Below, one piece after another: positions 8,901-16,685 of a stretch of 64,000 nt of DNA. The notes under the pieces were generated by a model. That model had not been told where the DNA came from and searched no databases. It worked only from the letters and a program-made list of their open reading frames with translations. The stretch covers positions 186,001 to 250,000 of the forward strand of contig NZ_LKTM01000112.1 in NCBI RefSeq assembly GCF_001417955.2, written 5' to 3'. The position numbers were made by a program, and so were the translations under genes. This DNA comes from Mycobacterium gordonae (lineage in GTDB: Bacteria; Actinomycetota; Actinomycetes; Mycobacteriales; Mycobacteriaceae). The stretch's first letter is position 1; the number at the start of each line of letters is the position of its first letter.

Positions 8901-11380
8901 TCGACAAGGTGCTGCTCTTCGCCTCCGCAGCCCGCGCGACCGCGCTGATGAGCATGTCCGCAGCGCTGGGCACGGCCGTGGCCGCGGACGAACTGGTCGC
9001 CGTCGACGAGCTGGCTCGCCGGCTGTCGCTCCCGGACCGCCTGTACCGGTTGTTCCACCGGTGGCTCGATGCGCTCGCCGACGATGGCCGGGTCCGGCTG
9101 CAGGCCGGAGCGCGGCTTGAACTGATTGACCGCCAGAATCTTTCGGATTGCGTCGCCGACTGGCAGCGAGTCCGTGAACTGGGCGCGGTGGTCGACTACG
9201 GCGACGACCTGCTGGCGTATGTCGGGGAATGCATCGAGCACCTGCCCGGCCTGCTGGCCGGCACCGTCGACCCGCTACAGCTGCTCTTTCCCGAGGGAAC
9301 CGTCGACACCGCGACGGCCGCCTATCGAGACAACCTGGTCAGCCGGTACACCAATCACGTGCTGACATCCGGCATCACCGCACGCGCCGGCCAGGCGACG
9401 GCGCAGCGGGCGCTACATGTCCTCGAAGTCGGCGCCGGTGTCGGCGGCACCAGCGTGGGATTGATCACCGCGCTGGCGCCCTACCCCGTGCACTACACCT
9501 TCACCGATGTGTCCCACTTCTTCCTCGCCCGCGCTCGAAACCTTTTCGCAGAGCACGATTTCATCGACTACCGCCTCTTCGACATCAATCGGCCTCCCGC
9601 GGAGCAGGGCCTCGCCGCGGCCTCGTTCGACGTCATCGTGTGCGCCAATGTGCTGCACAACGCGGTCAACATCGACCACGCACTCGTGATGCTGGACCGC
9701 CTGCTGGCGCCCGGAGGGTCCCTTGTCTTCGTCGACGCCACGGCCGTTAACCACCCGCTGATGATCTCGATGGAATTCAAGGAAGGCCTGCACGGCTTCA
9801 CCGACGTACGCGCCGAGACGAACTCAGCGTTCCTCTCCTACGCGCAGTGGCACGACGCACTGCGGCAGTCACCACTGGGCGAGGTGCACAGTTTCCCGCC
9901 GCCCGCGCATCCGCTGGGGCTGCTCGGCCAGCACGTGTTCTGGTGTGACTCAGCATCTCCCGCGCAAGCGCTGCGGCCCCAAGAACTGATCGAGGGTGCC
10001 CGGCGGGCGCTGCCGGGCCACATGCTTCCCCAGCAGCTGGTCTGTCTGCCGGCATTCCCGCTGACCGACAACGGCAAGATCGACCGGCGCGCGGTGATCG
10101 CCGAACTCGAAACGCTTCGGGTCGCGGCCCGGGTCACCAGCGGTGCCGCGGGCGGGCGCCCGGCTGTTCTGGACGGAATGCAGTCCCGCATCGCCACCAT
10201 CTGGGCGTCGGTGCTGGGGATGGACGTGGACCAGTTGTCGCCCACCTCAGACTTTTTCGCGCTGGGCGGTGACTCGCTGCTGATGGCGCAGGCGATCGGG
10301 CGGATCCGCCGGGAGATCGCCGAAGCCTCCGGGCTGGCCTGGGATGAGCTGCTCCGCGCGATGGTGAGCAATCCCACCCTGGCCGTCGCCGCCGATGCGG
10401 TGCGCCGTCCCGCGGCCGGCCGCGCACCGGGTGCATTCGGGCATGTCGTGTCGCCACTGGTCTATCTCGGTGCGGGCCAGGGCTTTTCCCCCGGCGGTGA
10501 GATCGCCGTCCTGGTGCACGACGGGAGCGGCGGACTGGCCCCGTATGCCGAATTGGTTCCCCACCTGCGGGCGGGAGACCGGGTGCCCGACTTGTACGGA
10601 CTGCGCAGGGTGCCCGGTGACGGCTATTCCCAGATTCCACCCGCTGAGTTGTTCAGCACTTTGGCCGCTCGTTACAGCGAACCGGTTGTCGCCCTTGCAC
10701 CCGCGAAGGTTCACCTGCTCGGCTACTGCATGGGCGGCCTGCTGGCCGCCGAGATCGCAAAGTGTCTCGAAGAGGCCGGCGTTGCCGTCGAGACGGTAAC
10801 CGTCGTCAGCTCATACCGGGTACCCATTGATGTCGAGGACGACGACATTCTCGACTACTGCTTCGCCCAGATCCTCGGAGTGTCGGCTGAAGTACTCGGG
10901 TTGCGCGTGGACGAGGACGCGGTGCGCGGCGCGTTCACGCGGGCCCGGTCCCGGTACGTCGACGTCATACCGGCCGGTGCGCTGCGCAGCGTCGCCGAGC
11001 CGGTGCTCGCCGAATGCTTGCGGCGAAGTGCGGAACCGGGGGACGCCCGGTTGCGCCTGCTGGCGGAATCCGGAGTCCTGGGCCGGTCGTGGGATGTCGA
11101 CGCGCTGCGTGAATTGCGGTCGGTGTTCGTGCACAGCCTGCGGGCTGTGGTGCACGGGGCGGCCGAACCGTTCCTGGGCGACATCCACTTCCTCCGGCAG
11201 CGCGGTGACATCCACTTCCTGCCGACACTGCAGGAAGACATGACCGCCTTCTGGTCGGACTACTGCCTGGGCGACCTGACGGTCAGCACCATCGACGGCA
11301 ACCATTTCGACTGCCTGACAGGCGAAAACGCGCAATCCGTCGCCAGACTGCTGGCGGACTGCTGGATCACAGACTCGTGA
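5921..11380 (+). CDS. NRPS TubC docking-Cy-A(MT)-PCP-TE, PchF-like terminal module
   Basis: Termination module of 1,819 aa. Residues 1-55 resemble a TubC N-terminal docking domain (LWVDGANLRFRAP). The Cy domain (about 69-490) has the complete motif DLLIADFVS at 200-208. The A domain (core TSGSTG near 665) gives DLYNLSLIW, the exact cysteine code. A SAM methyltransferase (about 1130-1340, VLEVGAGVGG at about 1167) is inserted before the last A-domain motif, the arrangement of pyochelin PchF. PCP has Ser1452. The thioesterase (about 1520-1819) reads GYCMGG, so Cys1603 replaces the usual serine; His1795 is present, but the usual Asp position after strand 6 appears to be Ser1630. I infer that it adds and cyclizes a further cysteine, methylates the ring (N or C undecided) and releases the chain. 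The GTG start overlaps the upstream stop by 4 nt. Confidence 0.94.
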   Translation: MSAAGLIEQVRGLGVQLWVDGANLRFRAPQGVLDAELKAQLSAAKSELIAELNRETEVLRAPQDRFEPFPLTDVQAAYSVGRTSAFQWGGVGCHGYAEFAVDHAVARPDARAYRSAWRKVVEAHDMLRCVVHPEGYQTIRRELDDGLTVRESTDHQRILGERERIADELAHRTYPLGQGPMYDVVVTIGPHDTVVHVSIDLLIADFVSISIVMTDFGRLLLAPEQQLPSADFSFRDYLLNVAQHRATVAGASRRQRDLAYWQARLGQLPPPVSLPLLPAGSVLEVAPTFTRRSMRLSADQFAAFSRLATQHDATASVAITAAFGSVLGRYGDRDHFLLTLTTMGRQPFTPDVGRLVGDFTGTSLLEVDVRDGRPFTELLRTIGGRLFEDMDHSAVGGVEVARMLAQSEENRGAHSPVVLTSTLGAGIVQDLGANASFLQPIPGRGLSQTPQVLLDCQVFETGGQCEINWDTRDAAISDEVLDRAFADFRDVLRRLCTDPPAWDHPVLPVTAPAPASVLQNSETTLLHSGFVHHAAHTPDAVAIRQGDQSTTYGQLLAAAHSVAAELAAAGAGTGDYVAIRLPEGRSQVAAILGTLLAGAAYVPLDVEWPDQRTEQITRQCSPAVVCEPGGPIDDLLAEPTTWHPGGTAVGPTAAAPDDIAYVIFTSGSTGTPKGVMVTHRAAMNTVADINDRLGITASDAVLAVSQHTFDLSVYNIFGLLAAGGAIVFAEGGGRSDPRAWADAISKHSVTVWNSVPAQMQLLLDDGAGRRLPTLRQIMLSGDWIPVSQPRQISSVAPQASMLSLGGATEAAIWSICHPIQPRRYTRSVPYGTAMRNQTVQVLTHRGEPAAPWQIGEIHIGGAGLAHGYLGDPARTAAAFITHPVSGERLYRTGDYGRVTDDGVIELLGRRDNQVKIRGHRIELAEVDSALSALPGVRGAMSAAIGAAPHERIIAAAVVPDPADDQEHSERHRRTATVRRGLDKAHRHQIADIDVDKVLLFASAARATALMSMSAALGTAVAADELVAVDELARRLSLPDRLYRLFHRWLDALADDGRVRLQAGARLELIDRQNLSDCVADWQRVRELGAVVDYGDDLLAYVGECIEHLPGLLAGTVDPLQLLFPEGTVDTATAAYRDNLVSRYTNHVLTSGITARAGQATAQRALHVLEVGAGVGGTSVGLITALAPYPVHYTFTDVSHFFLARARNLFAEHDFIDYRLFDINRPPAEQGLAAASFDVIVCANVLHNAVNIDHALVMLDRLLAPGGSLVFVDATAVNHPLMISMEFKEGLHGFTDVRAETNSAFLSYAQWHDALRQSPLGEVHSFPPPAHPLGLLGQHVFWCDSASPAQALRPQELIEGARRALPGHMLPQQLVCLPAFPLTDNGKIDRRAVIAELETLRVAARVTSGAAGGRPAVLDGMQSRIATIWASVLGMDVDQLSPTSDFFALGGDSLLMAQAIGRIRREIAEASGLAWDELLRAMVSNPTLAVAADAVRRPAAGRAPGAFGHVVSPLVYLGAGQGFSPGGEIAVLVHDGSGGLAPYAELVPHLRAGDRVPDLYGLRRVPGDGYSQIPPAELFSTLAARYSEPVVALAPAKVHLLGYCMGGLLAAEIAKCLEEAGVAVETVTVVSSYRVPIDVEDDDILDYCFAQILGVSAEVLGLRVDEDAVRGAFTRARSRYVDVIPAGALRSVAEPVLAECLRRSAEPGDARLRLLAESGVLGRSWDVDALRELRSVFVHSLRAVVHGAAEPFLGDIHFLRQRGDIHFLPTLQEDMTAFWSDYCLGDLTVSTIDGNHFDCLTGENAQSVARLLADCWITDS

Positions 11381-12438
11381 AGGCACTGCTGTTCGGCGCC
11401 ACCGGCGCCGTGGGAAGAAGCTGCCTCGACGTCCTGACGGAGGCCGGAAATGCCTCGGTGGTGCTCGCGGGGCGCGACGCTACGCGGCTGCGGGAGGTGG
11501 CCACCGGCGCCCAAGGCGACATCAGCATCGCGCGCCTCGACCCGACCAATCTCCGCGTCGCACCGGACTGCGACGTCGTGATCAACTGCGCCGGCCCGTC
11601 ACACCGACTCAGCGCATCAGCAGCCGCGACCGCCATCGAGGCCGGGATGCCCTATGTCGACCCCGGTGGTGACCAGGCGCTGCTGGAGCGCCTCACGGCC
11701 GCGGAGCCCGCCGTTCCGGTCGTGCTGCAGGCGGGTGTCCAGCCCGGCCTCTCCGGCCTGCTGCTGCGTGAACTGGCCCGCGACCTGACCGGCGGGAGCG
11801 ACGGCGTCACCGCATGGTGTGGGGGACTGCAGCAGCTGACGCCGGCGTCGGTGCTGGAATACCTCGCCAGCCTGCAGGACCGGAGCAGCCGCCCCGGTGC
11901 CGAGTTGCGCGGCGGGAGGATTCAGCGTGTCGATCGTGCCGAGCGCAAAATGCCACCGGGTCAATACTTTTCCGACTCGGTCACGGTGCATCCACACCTG
12001 GACGCCGAAACCCTATCGGCAGCTACGCATCTCGGTCTCGACAATGTCTCGTGGATGAATGTGTTCGACGGTGTGCACACCACCCGGGTGATGCAGGCGC
12101 TCGCCCTCGACGGCGGTGCAACGTGCGACGCCGACCTGAGCGCGGTGCTGGCGGCCTCCAAGCTCGATATGTTCGGACGCCGACCCTACTTCGCGATCGT
12201 CGGCGTGGCCGGCGCCAGGACGGTCGCCTTCACCTGTCCGGACAGCTATCGCGTCACGGGGGCGGCGGTGGCCTATGCGGCCCGGGTGGTGGCGGAATTG
12301 CCGCCGGGTGTCCTGCCCTTCTGGCGCATCGACGAGCCGCGGCGGGTGGTCGATTTCGTGACCGAGATGGTGCCCGACGCCGCGGCGACTTACGCCGATC
12401 AGCCGGTGGCGCCGATAATCGAGGAAGGGGCGCTGTGA
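11377..12438 (+). CDS. Saccharopine dehydrogenase-like NAD(P)-binding reductase
   Basis: A 353-aa protein with an N-terminal Rossmann fold (GATGAVGRS at residues 7-15), then VVLAGRD and VVINCAGPS, the pattern of the saccharopine dehydrogenase NADP-binding family. Its GTG start overlaps the NRPS stop (GTGA) and its own stop overlaps the next gene's GTG, so it is translationally coupled in the NRPS operon. Lysine catabolism is unlikely in this setting. I infer that it acts on the NRPS product or a precursor, perhaps reducing the thioester-released aldehyde or an imine, or forming an opine-like C-N bond. No substrate residues were identified, so only the fold and cofactor class are secure. Confidence 0.85.
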   Translation: MKALLFGATGAVGRSCLDVLTEAGNASVVLAGRDATRLREVATGAQGDISIARLDPTNLRVAPDCDVVINCAGPSHRLSASAAATAIEAGMPYVDPGGDQALLERLTAAEPAVPVVLQAGVQPGLSGLLLRELARDLTGGSDGVTAWCGGLQQLTPASVLEYLASLQDRSSRPGAELRGGRIQRVDRAERKMPPGQYFSDSVTVHPHLDAETLSAATHLGLDNVSWMNVFDGVHTTRVMQALALDGGATCDADLSAVLAASKLDMFGRRPYFAIVGVAGARTVAFTCPDSYRVTGAAVAYAARVVAELPPGVLPFWRIDEPRRVVDFVTEMVPDAAATYADQPVAPIIEEGAL

Positions 12439-13472
12439 CTCGGTCCAGCCGTCCGCGCGCAATCGTCGTGGGAGCGACGTTCGGCGCGGTCTACGCCGAG
12501 GCGCTGGCGGCCGCTGATTCACCGGTCGAGTTGGTCGGACTGGTCTCCACCGGGTCGGCGGCATCGGCGGCACTGGCGGATCGCCTGGGCATCGCGCTCT
12601 ACCCGAATCTGGACGACCTGCCACACGTCGACGTCGCGTTCGTGGTGGTGCGCTCGGGTGTCGTCGGCGGAGATGGTGCCCAACTCAGCGAGCGGCTGCT
12701 GACGCGAGGCACCCATGTGATGCAGGAGCAGCCGGTGCATGCCGACGAGATTCTGTCCCTGCTGCGTACCGCGAAGGCGCACTCGGTCCGTTACGCCGTT
12801 AACGACTTTTACAGCCGGGTAGCGCCGGTTCGGCAATTCATCGACGCCGCAAGGGTACTCGACGAGATTGAGCGGATCCGCTACGTGCATGCGCGATCGT
12901 CGATCCATGTCGTCTACCCGCTGTTCGTCATCCTGAGCCAAGTCGTCGGGCCTCTGGCGCCGGCGCGCATCCGGGTGTCCGGGGAACGCGGGCCGGGCCC
13001 CTTCATTGCGGGCCGGCTGGTGCTCGGTGACGTGACCATCGACCTACTGGTGCAGAACGAGCTGTGTCCCACTGACCCCGACAACCACGCTCGACTGCTG
13101 CATGCCATCACCGTCGGGTCCGACGCCGGCGAACTCGTCCTCAGCCACACCCACGGGCCGACCCGGTGGCACCCTCGTCCTCGCGCCGAAGCAGCGGTGG
13201 AGGACTGGCCCATCTCCGAGTTGGTCGGTACCGAATTCGAGCCGACCACGTCGATCGTGCGAAACGAGCTGTGGCCGGCGGCAGTTCGGCTGGCAGCGGC
13301 CGACTTCATCGACTCGATCGCCAATTCGGCCACCATGATCACCCAGAGGTTCATTCGGGCGACCCGACTGTGGTCGGAGTTCACGTCCGCGATGGGTCCG
13401 GTGGACTTGATCGAAGCCAAGGTGGCCAATCATGTCTCGGCGGCGGACTTGCTCGCCCCGGGTCCGTCATAA
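12435..13472 (+). CDS. Thiazolinyl imide reductase (PchG/Irp3/YbtU family)
   Basis: A 345-aa protein of the Gfo/Idh-like thiazolinyl imide reductase family. The N-terminal nucleotide-binding motif VVGATFGAVYAEA matches the GTxFGxxY pattern of PchG and Irp3, and HVMQEQPVHADEI matches the family's HVLQExPxH block. Such enzymes use NADPH to reduce a carrier-bound thiazoline ring to thiazolidine during pyochelin or yersiniabactin assembly. The GTG at 12435 is chosen because it overlaps the preceding stop by 4 nt; the frame stays open further upstream, but that part lies inside the previous gene. It is the last gene of the NRPS operon, and its stop overlaps the convergent ABC permease by 6 bp. It is the strongest single indicator of the product class. 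Confidence 0.9.
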   Translation: MTRSSRPRAIVVGATFGAVYAEALAAADSPVELVGLVSTGSAASAALADRLGIALYPNLDDLPHVDVAFVVVRSGVVGGDGAQLSERLLTRGTHVMQEQPVHADEILSLLRTAKAHSVRYAVNDFYSRVAPVRQFIDAARVLDEIERIRYVHARSSIHVVYPLFVILSQVVGPLAPARIRVSGERGPGPFIAGRLVLGDVTIDLLVQNELCPTDPDNHARLLHAITVGSDAGELVLSHTHGPTRWHPRPRAEAAVEDWPISELVGTEFEPTTSIVRNELWPAAVRLAAADFIDSIANSATMITQRFIRATRLWSEFTSAMGPVDLIEAKVANHVSAADLLAPGPS

Positions 13473-15797
13473 GGCGCGTTCCCGCACGATCCGCGCCAGA
13501 TCGAGGCGGTGAATCCTGCCCACGGTAGGCAACTGGGCCAGCGCGGCAGCGCAGAGAATGGCGACGGCCACCACCGCCGGTGTCGTCGCCTGCATCTCAA
13601 GACGCAGGTGGTAACCCAGGCTGTGGTAGGTGGACAGCAGCCGATCCGCGAGCAGTACGCCGCCCAACAGGCCCAGTGGCAGCCCGATCAGCGCGATGCC
13701 GAGATTTTCCGCGGCGATCAAGCGGGACAGCATCCCGGCGCCCATGCCTTCAGCGTGCACCGCGCCGAGTTCACCCAGTCGCTCGGATACGTTGGCAGAC
13801 ATCGCGTTATACAACATCGCGGCGGCCATCACCGCAGCGAACACCAGCATGATGCTGACCAGCGTGTCATAGAGGCTGAAAGCCTGCCGCATGGTCGAGG
13901 CGAGCGCCGTCGCCGAACGGTAGGCGACCACTCCCGGCAAGGCGGCTATCCGGTCCCCGGCCACCCGCGCGTCGGACCCGGGACGCAAGGTGATCAGCAC
14001 GCCGTTAACGGGCAGTGAAACCGCCTGAGCTCTAAGGCGATTGAGCGAAATGTAGACGACCGGTGAGAAAGGTTCGTCGACGAATCCGGCCACTCGCTCG
14101 GTGAGTCGCACTCCGGACTGTGGCACCACCACGTCGATTAGGTCGCCCAGCGACACGGCCAGCAGATCGCGGAGTCCCACTCCGAGTAGGACTCCGTCGT
14201 CTGACAACCGGTTCGATCCAGATTCCGTTGGGAAGGAGTGCATCCGGCTCTGTGGAGACAGTCCGATCAACAGGGTCTGGTAGCGGTGCGTGCCGGCGGT
14301 GACGGAGACGCCATAAGCACCGTACGGCTCCGCGGCGGCGACGTCGCGGTCTCCGAGCAACTTCTCCGCGACGGCGTCGGCCGAACCGGACACAACCAGC
14401 TCACCGTCCTGCTTCGCGATCTGCCCGAACTGGCGATCCACCATGCCGGGCAGGGTGTCGCGCATGCCGGCGAAGACCATCACCAAGATGACGGACACAG
14501 CCACGCCAAGCACCGTGAACACCGTCCGGCGCCGGTTGCGCAGTTGCGATCTGAGCACCATCCGCCATCTCGCCGGGATGCGACCAAACGGCAAGCGGTA
14601 TCCGGTGACACGGCGGCGGTCCGGCGGTGGGGCCACTCGCATCGCTTCCGCGGGCTGCATTCTCGCGGCGGCATTGGCCGGTGCCACCGCGGCCGACAGC
14701 GCGACGCCGACCACCGCGACCGCCGCGACGACATACGTGAGTGGATGAATCGAGGTGAGGTGCATCGGCAATGCAATGGCCGCAGTGTACTTCGTCGTAA
14801 TCCACTGTCCCAGTTGGTAGCCGCCGAACAGTCCGGGCAGGATTCCCACCACGGCGCAGGCGAGTCCGTACCCCAGGTAGTGCCTGCGTACCGCGCCCGG
14901 CGAAAGCCCGTTGGCTATCAGGGTTCCGATGACGGCGCGTTGGGCGGCGACGATCCGGGAAAGCAGCACATAGGTGCCCAGCACGACGGCGGCAAGAAAC
15001 AGCCAGGGCAGAAGCCCGGCGAGGCTGCCGAACTGCATGACGTCGTCCCGCAGCGTGTGGAACGACGGCTGCTGCTCGCGCGGAAGAAACTGCAGCCCTT
15101 TGTCTGTCGCCAGCGCGCCGACGGCCGTGGTCAGGGTGTCGGCCGCGGAGCGGTCGCGCGCATACACGGCCAGCTGTTCAACGGGCTGCGGCAGCACCCG
15201 CAGCAGTTCGTTGTCGGGCAGGAACACCACGCCGAAGTCCTCGGGGGTGGTCAAGACCTCCTGCGGGGAGCGCGCGGGCCACAGGTACTCCGTCGACAGA
15301 ACCGATCCGGCGATCGTAAAAGGTTGCCAGCCTTGCTTTCCCAACAACTCGACCGTGTCGCCGGTAGCGAGGTGATAGTGCTCGACGAGGTGCTGCTCGA
15401 TCGCCAATTGGCCGGTGCGGGGCAGGGCACCGGTCCGGACGTCGAGCAACGACACGCTCGGCTGCCCGGAGTCGGGCACACCGATCGCGCGTCCGTACAG
15501 CGCGTGGCCGTTCACCCGGATGCCGACGTCGGCCTGGTGCCGGATCTCGACGTGCGGACTACCCGCCATCGCGCCGACAGCGGTACGCAATCCGGCCGCA
15601 CCGGGCCCGGACACGACGGCGTCGGGCAACCGCTGGCTGGAATAGGACCGTTCGAAGGAGCCTTTCAGATTGCGGTAACTGTCGGTGGCGGCGACGAAGA
15701 CCGCGACGCCGATGGCCATGATCAGGGCGATCGCCCCGAACCGCCACCGCGCCCGCCACACATCGCGACGCACCTTGCGGCGCAGCGTGCGGCTCAC
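13467..15797 (-). CDS. MacB/FtsX-type ABC transporter permease
   Basis: A 776-aa membrane protein with an N-terminal segment (FGAIALIMAIGVAVFVAA), a large extracytoplasmic MacB-core-like domain, a first block of three transmembrane helices (about residues 260-390), a second soluble domain and a second FtsX-type block near the C-terminus. The two-block layout matches duplicated FtsX permeases of the LolCE/MacB superfamily, which export lipids, peptides or small molecules by mechanotransmission. Its ATG overlaps the stop of the ATPase gene by 4 nt, so the two form an operon. It converges tail-to-tail with the NRPS operon. Export of the NRPS product is possible but rests only on proximity. Confidence 0.88.
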   Translation of the reverse strand: MSRTLRRKVRRDVWRARWRFGAIALIMAIGVAVFVAATDSYRNLKGSFERSYSSQRLPDAVVSGPGAAGLRTAVGAMAGSPHVEIRHQADVGIRVNGHALYGRAIGVPDSGQPSVSLLDVRTGALPRTGQLAIEQHLVEHYHLATGDTVELLGKQGWQPFTIAGSVLSTEYLWPARSPQEVLTTPEDFGVVFLPDNELLRVLPQPVEQLAVYARDRSAADTLTTAVGALATDKGLQFLPREQQPSFHTLRDDVMQFGSLAGLLPWLFLAAVVLGTYVLLSRIVAAQRAVIGTLIANGLSPGAVRRHYLGYGLACAVVGILPGLFGGYQLGQWITTKYTAAIALPMHLTSIHPLTYVVAAVAVVGVALSAAVAPANAAARMQPAEAMRVAPPPDRRRVTGYRLPFGRIPARWRMVLRSQLRNRRRTVFTVLGVAVSVILVMVFAGMRDTLPGMVDRQFGQIAKQDGELVVSGSADAVAEKLLGDRDVAAAEPYGAYGVSVTAGTHRYQTLLIGLSPQSRMHSFPTESGSNRLSDDGVLLGVGLRDLLAVSLGDLIDVVVPQSGVRLTERVAGFVDEPFSPVVYISLNRLRAQAVSLPVNGVLITLRPGSDARVAGDRIAALPGVVAYRSATALASTMRQAFSLYDTLVSIMLVFAAVMAAAMLYNAMSANVSERLGELGAVHAEGMGAGMLSRLIAAENLGIALIGLPLGLLGGVLLADRLLSTYHSLGYHLRLEMQATTPAVVAVAILCAAALAQLPTVGRIHRLDLARIVRERAL

Positions 15798-16558
15798 CAG
15801 TCCAATTCCGATGCATCCACCGGGTTTTCAATCCACTCACTCTTGCTGATCGTGCCCGCATGCAGCCCCAGCACCCGATCCGCCATCCGCGATATCTCGG
15901 TGTTGTGGGTCACCACGATCACGGTCTGCCCACCGTGCCGGGCGAGGTCACTCAGGGCCGCCAGGACTTGACGACCGGTGTTCAGATCCAGGCTTCCGGT
16001 CGGTTCATCGCAGAGCAACAATGGCGGCCGCTTGACGATCGCCCGGGCGATCGCGACCCGCTGCTGCTGGCCCCCGGAGAGTTGCGCGGGAAAGCGATCG
16101 GCGACGTCCCCGACTCCCACCTGTGTCAGCGCGGCGGCACTGCGGGATCGTGCATCAGGTCCCGTCAGCTCGGCAAGCAGTTCGACGTTCTCGCGGGCAG
16201 TCAATGTGGGCACCAGGTTGAAGAATTGGAATACGAAACCGACATGACGGCGCCGATACCGCGTACGGCTGTTGCGGCTGAGCGCGCCGACATTGCGCCC
16301 GCCGACCTCGATCACCCCCTCGGATGGCTGATCGATTCCGCCAATGATGTTGAGCAGCGTCGTCTTTCCCGATCCGGACGGGCCGAGAAGCACCACGAAT
16401 TCGCCGGCCCGGATGTCCAGGTCCACCCCGTCCAATGCGATGACCCGGGTGGGCCCGGCGCCGTAGGTCTTGCCGACACCGGCCAACCTCACCAGCGGTT
16501 CGCCGTTTCGAGAGTTCGACTCCGAGTCCGCGTCACCGCCGTCCGGTTGTGCGCTCAT
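15794..16558 (-). CDS. ABC transporter ATP-binding protein, LolD/MacB class
   Basis: A 254-aa ATPase with Walker [11 protein letters not shown]-loop region [10 protein letters not shown], signature [14 protein letters not shown], Walker [13 protein letters not shown] and the H-loop VTHN, all in the expected order. The N-terminal 20 residues are a charged extension. It is the energising subunit of the permease encoded directly downstream (4-nt overlap). It is divergent from the ATP-grasp gene, with about 125 bp between the two starts that must hold both promoters. No iron- or zinc-responsive operator was recognised there. Confidence 0.92.
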   Translation of the reverse strand: MSAQPDGGDADSESNSRNGEPLVRLAGVGKTYGAGPTRVIALDGVDLDIRAGEFVVLLGPSGSGKTTLLNIIGGIDQPSEGVIEVGGRNVGALSRNSRTRYRRRHVGFVFQFFNLVPTLTARENVELLAELTGPDARSRSAAALTQVGVGDVADRFPAQLSGGQQQRVAIARAIVKRPPLLLCDEPTGSLDLNTGRQVLAALSDLARHGGQTVIVVTHNTEISRMADRVLGLHAGTISKSEWIENPVDASELDW

Positions 16559-16685
16559 GCACTCACTATTTCATCTCCGTCGTGGCGCGATCGGCACCCA
16601 CATGACCAGGTGACCGTCGGCGGGTCCACACTTGTGCCATGAATGTCAGTGATTTCATCACCCCAGCCCCAGCGCGGGAGGCGTG

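Noticed and set aside
16559..16685. Iron or zinc regulator box controlling the cluster
   Set aside because: Neither an IdeR-type nor a Zur-type palindrome was recognised here; the real control region of the NRPS is probably left of the window.
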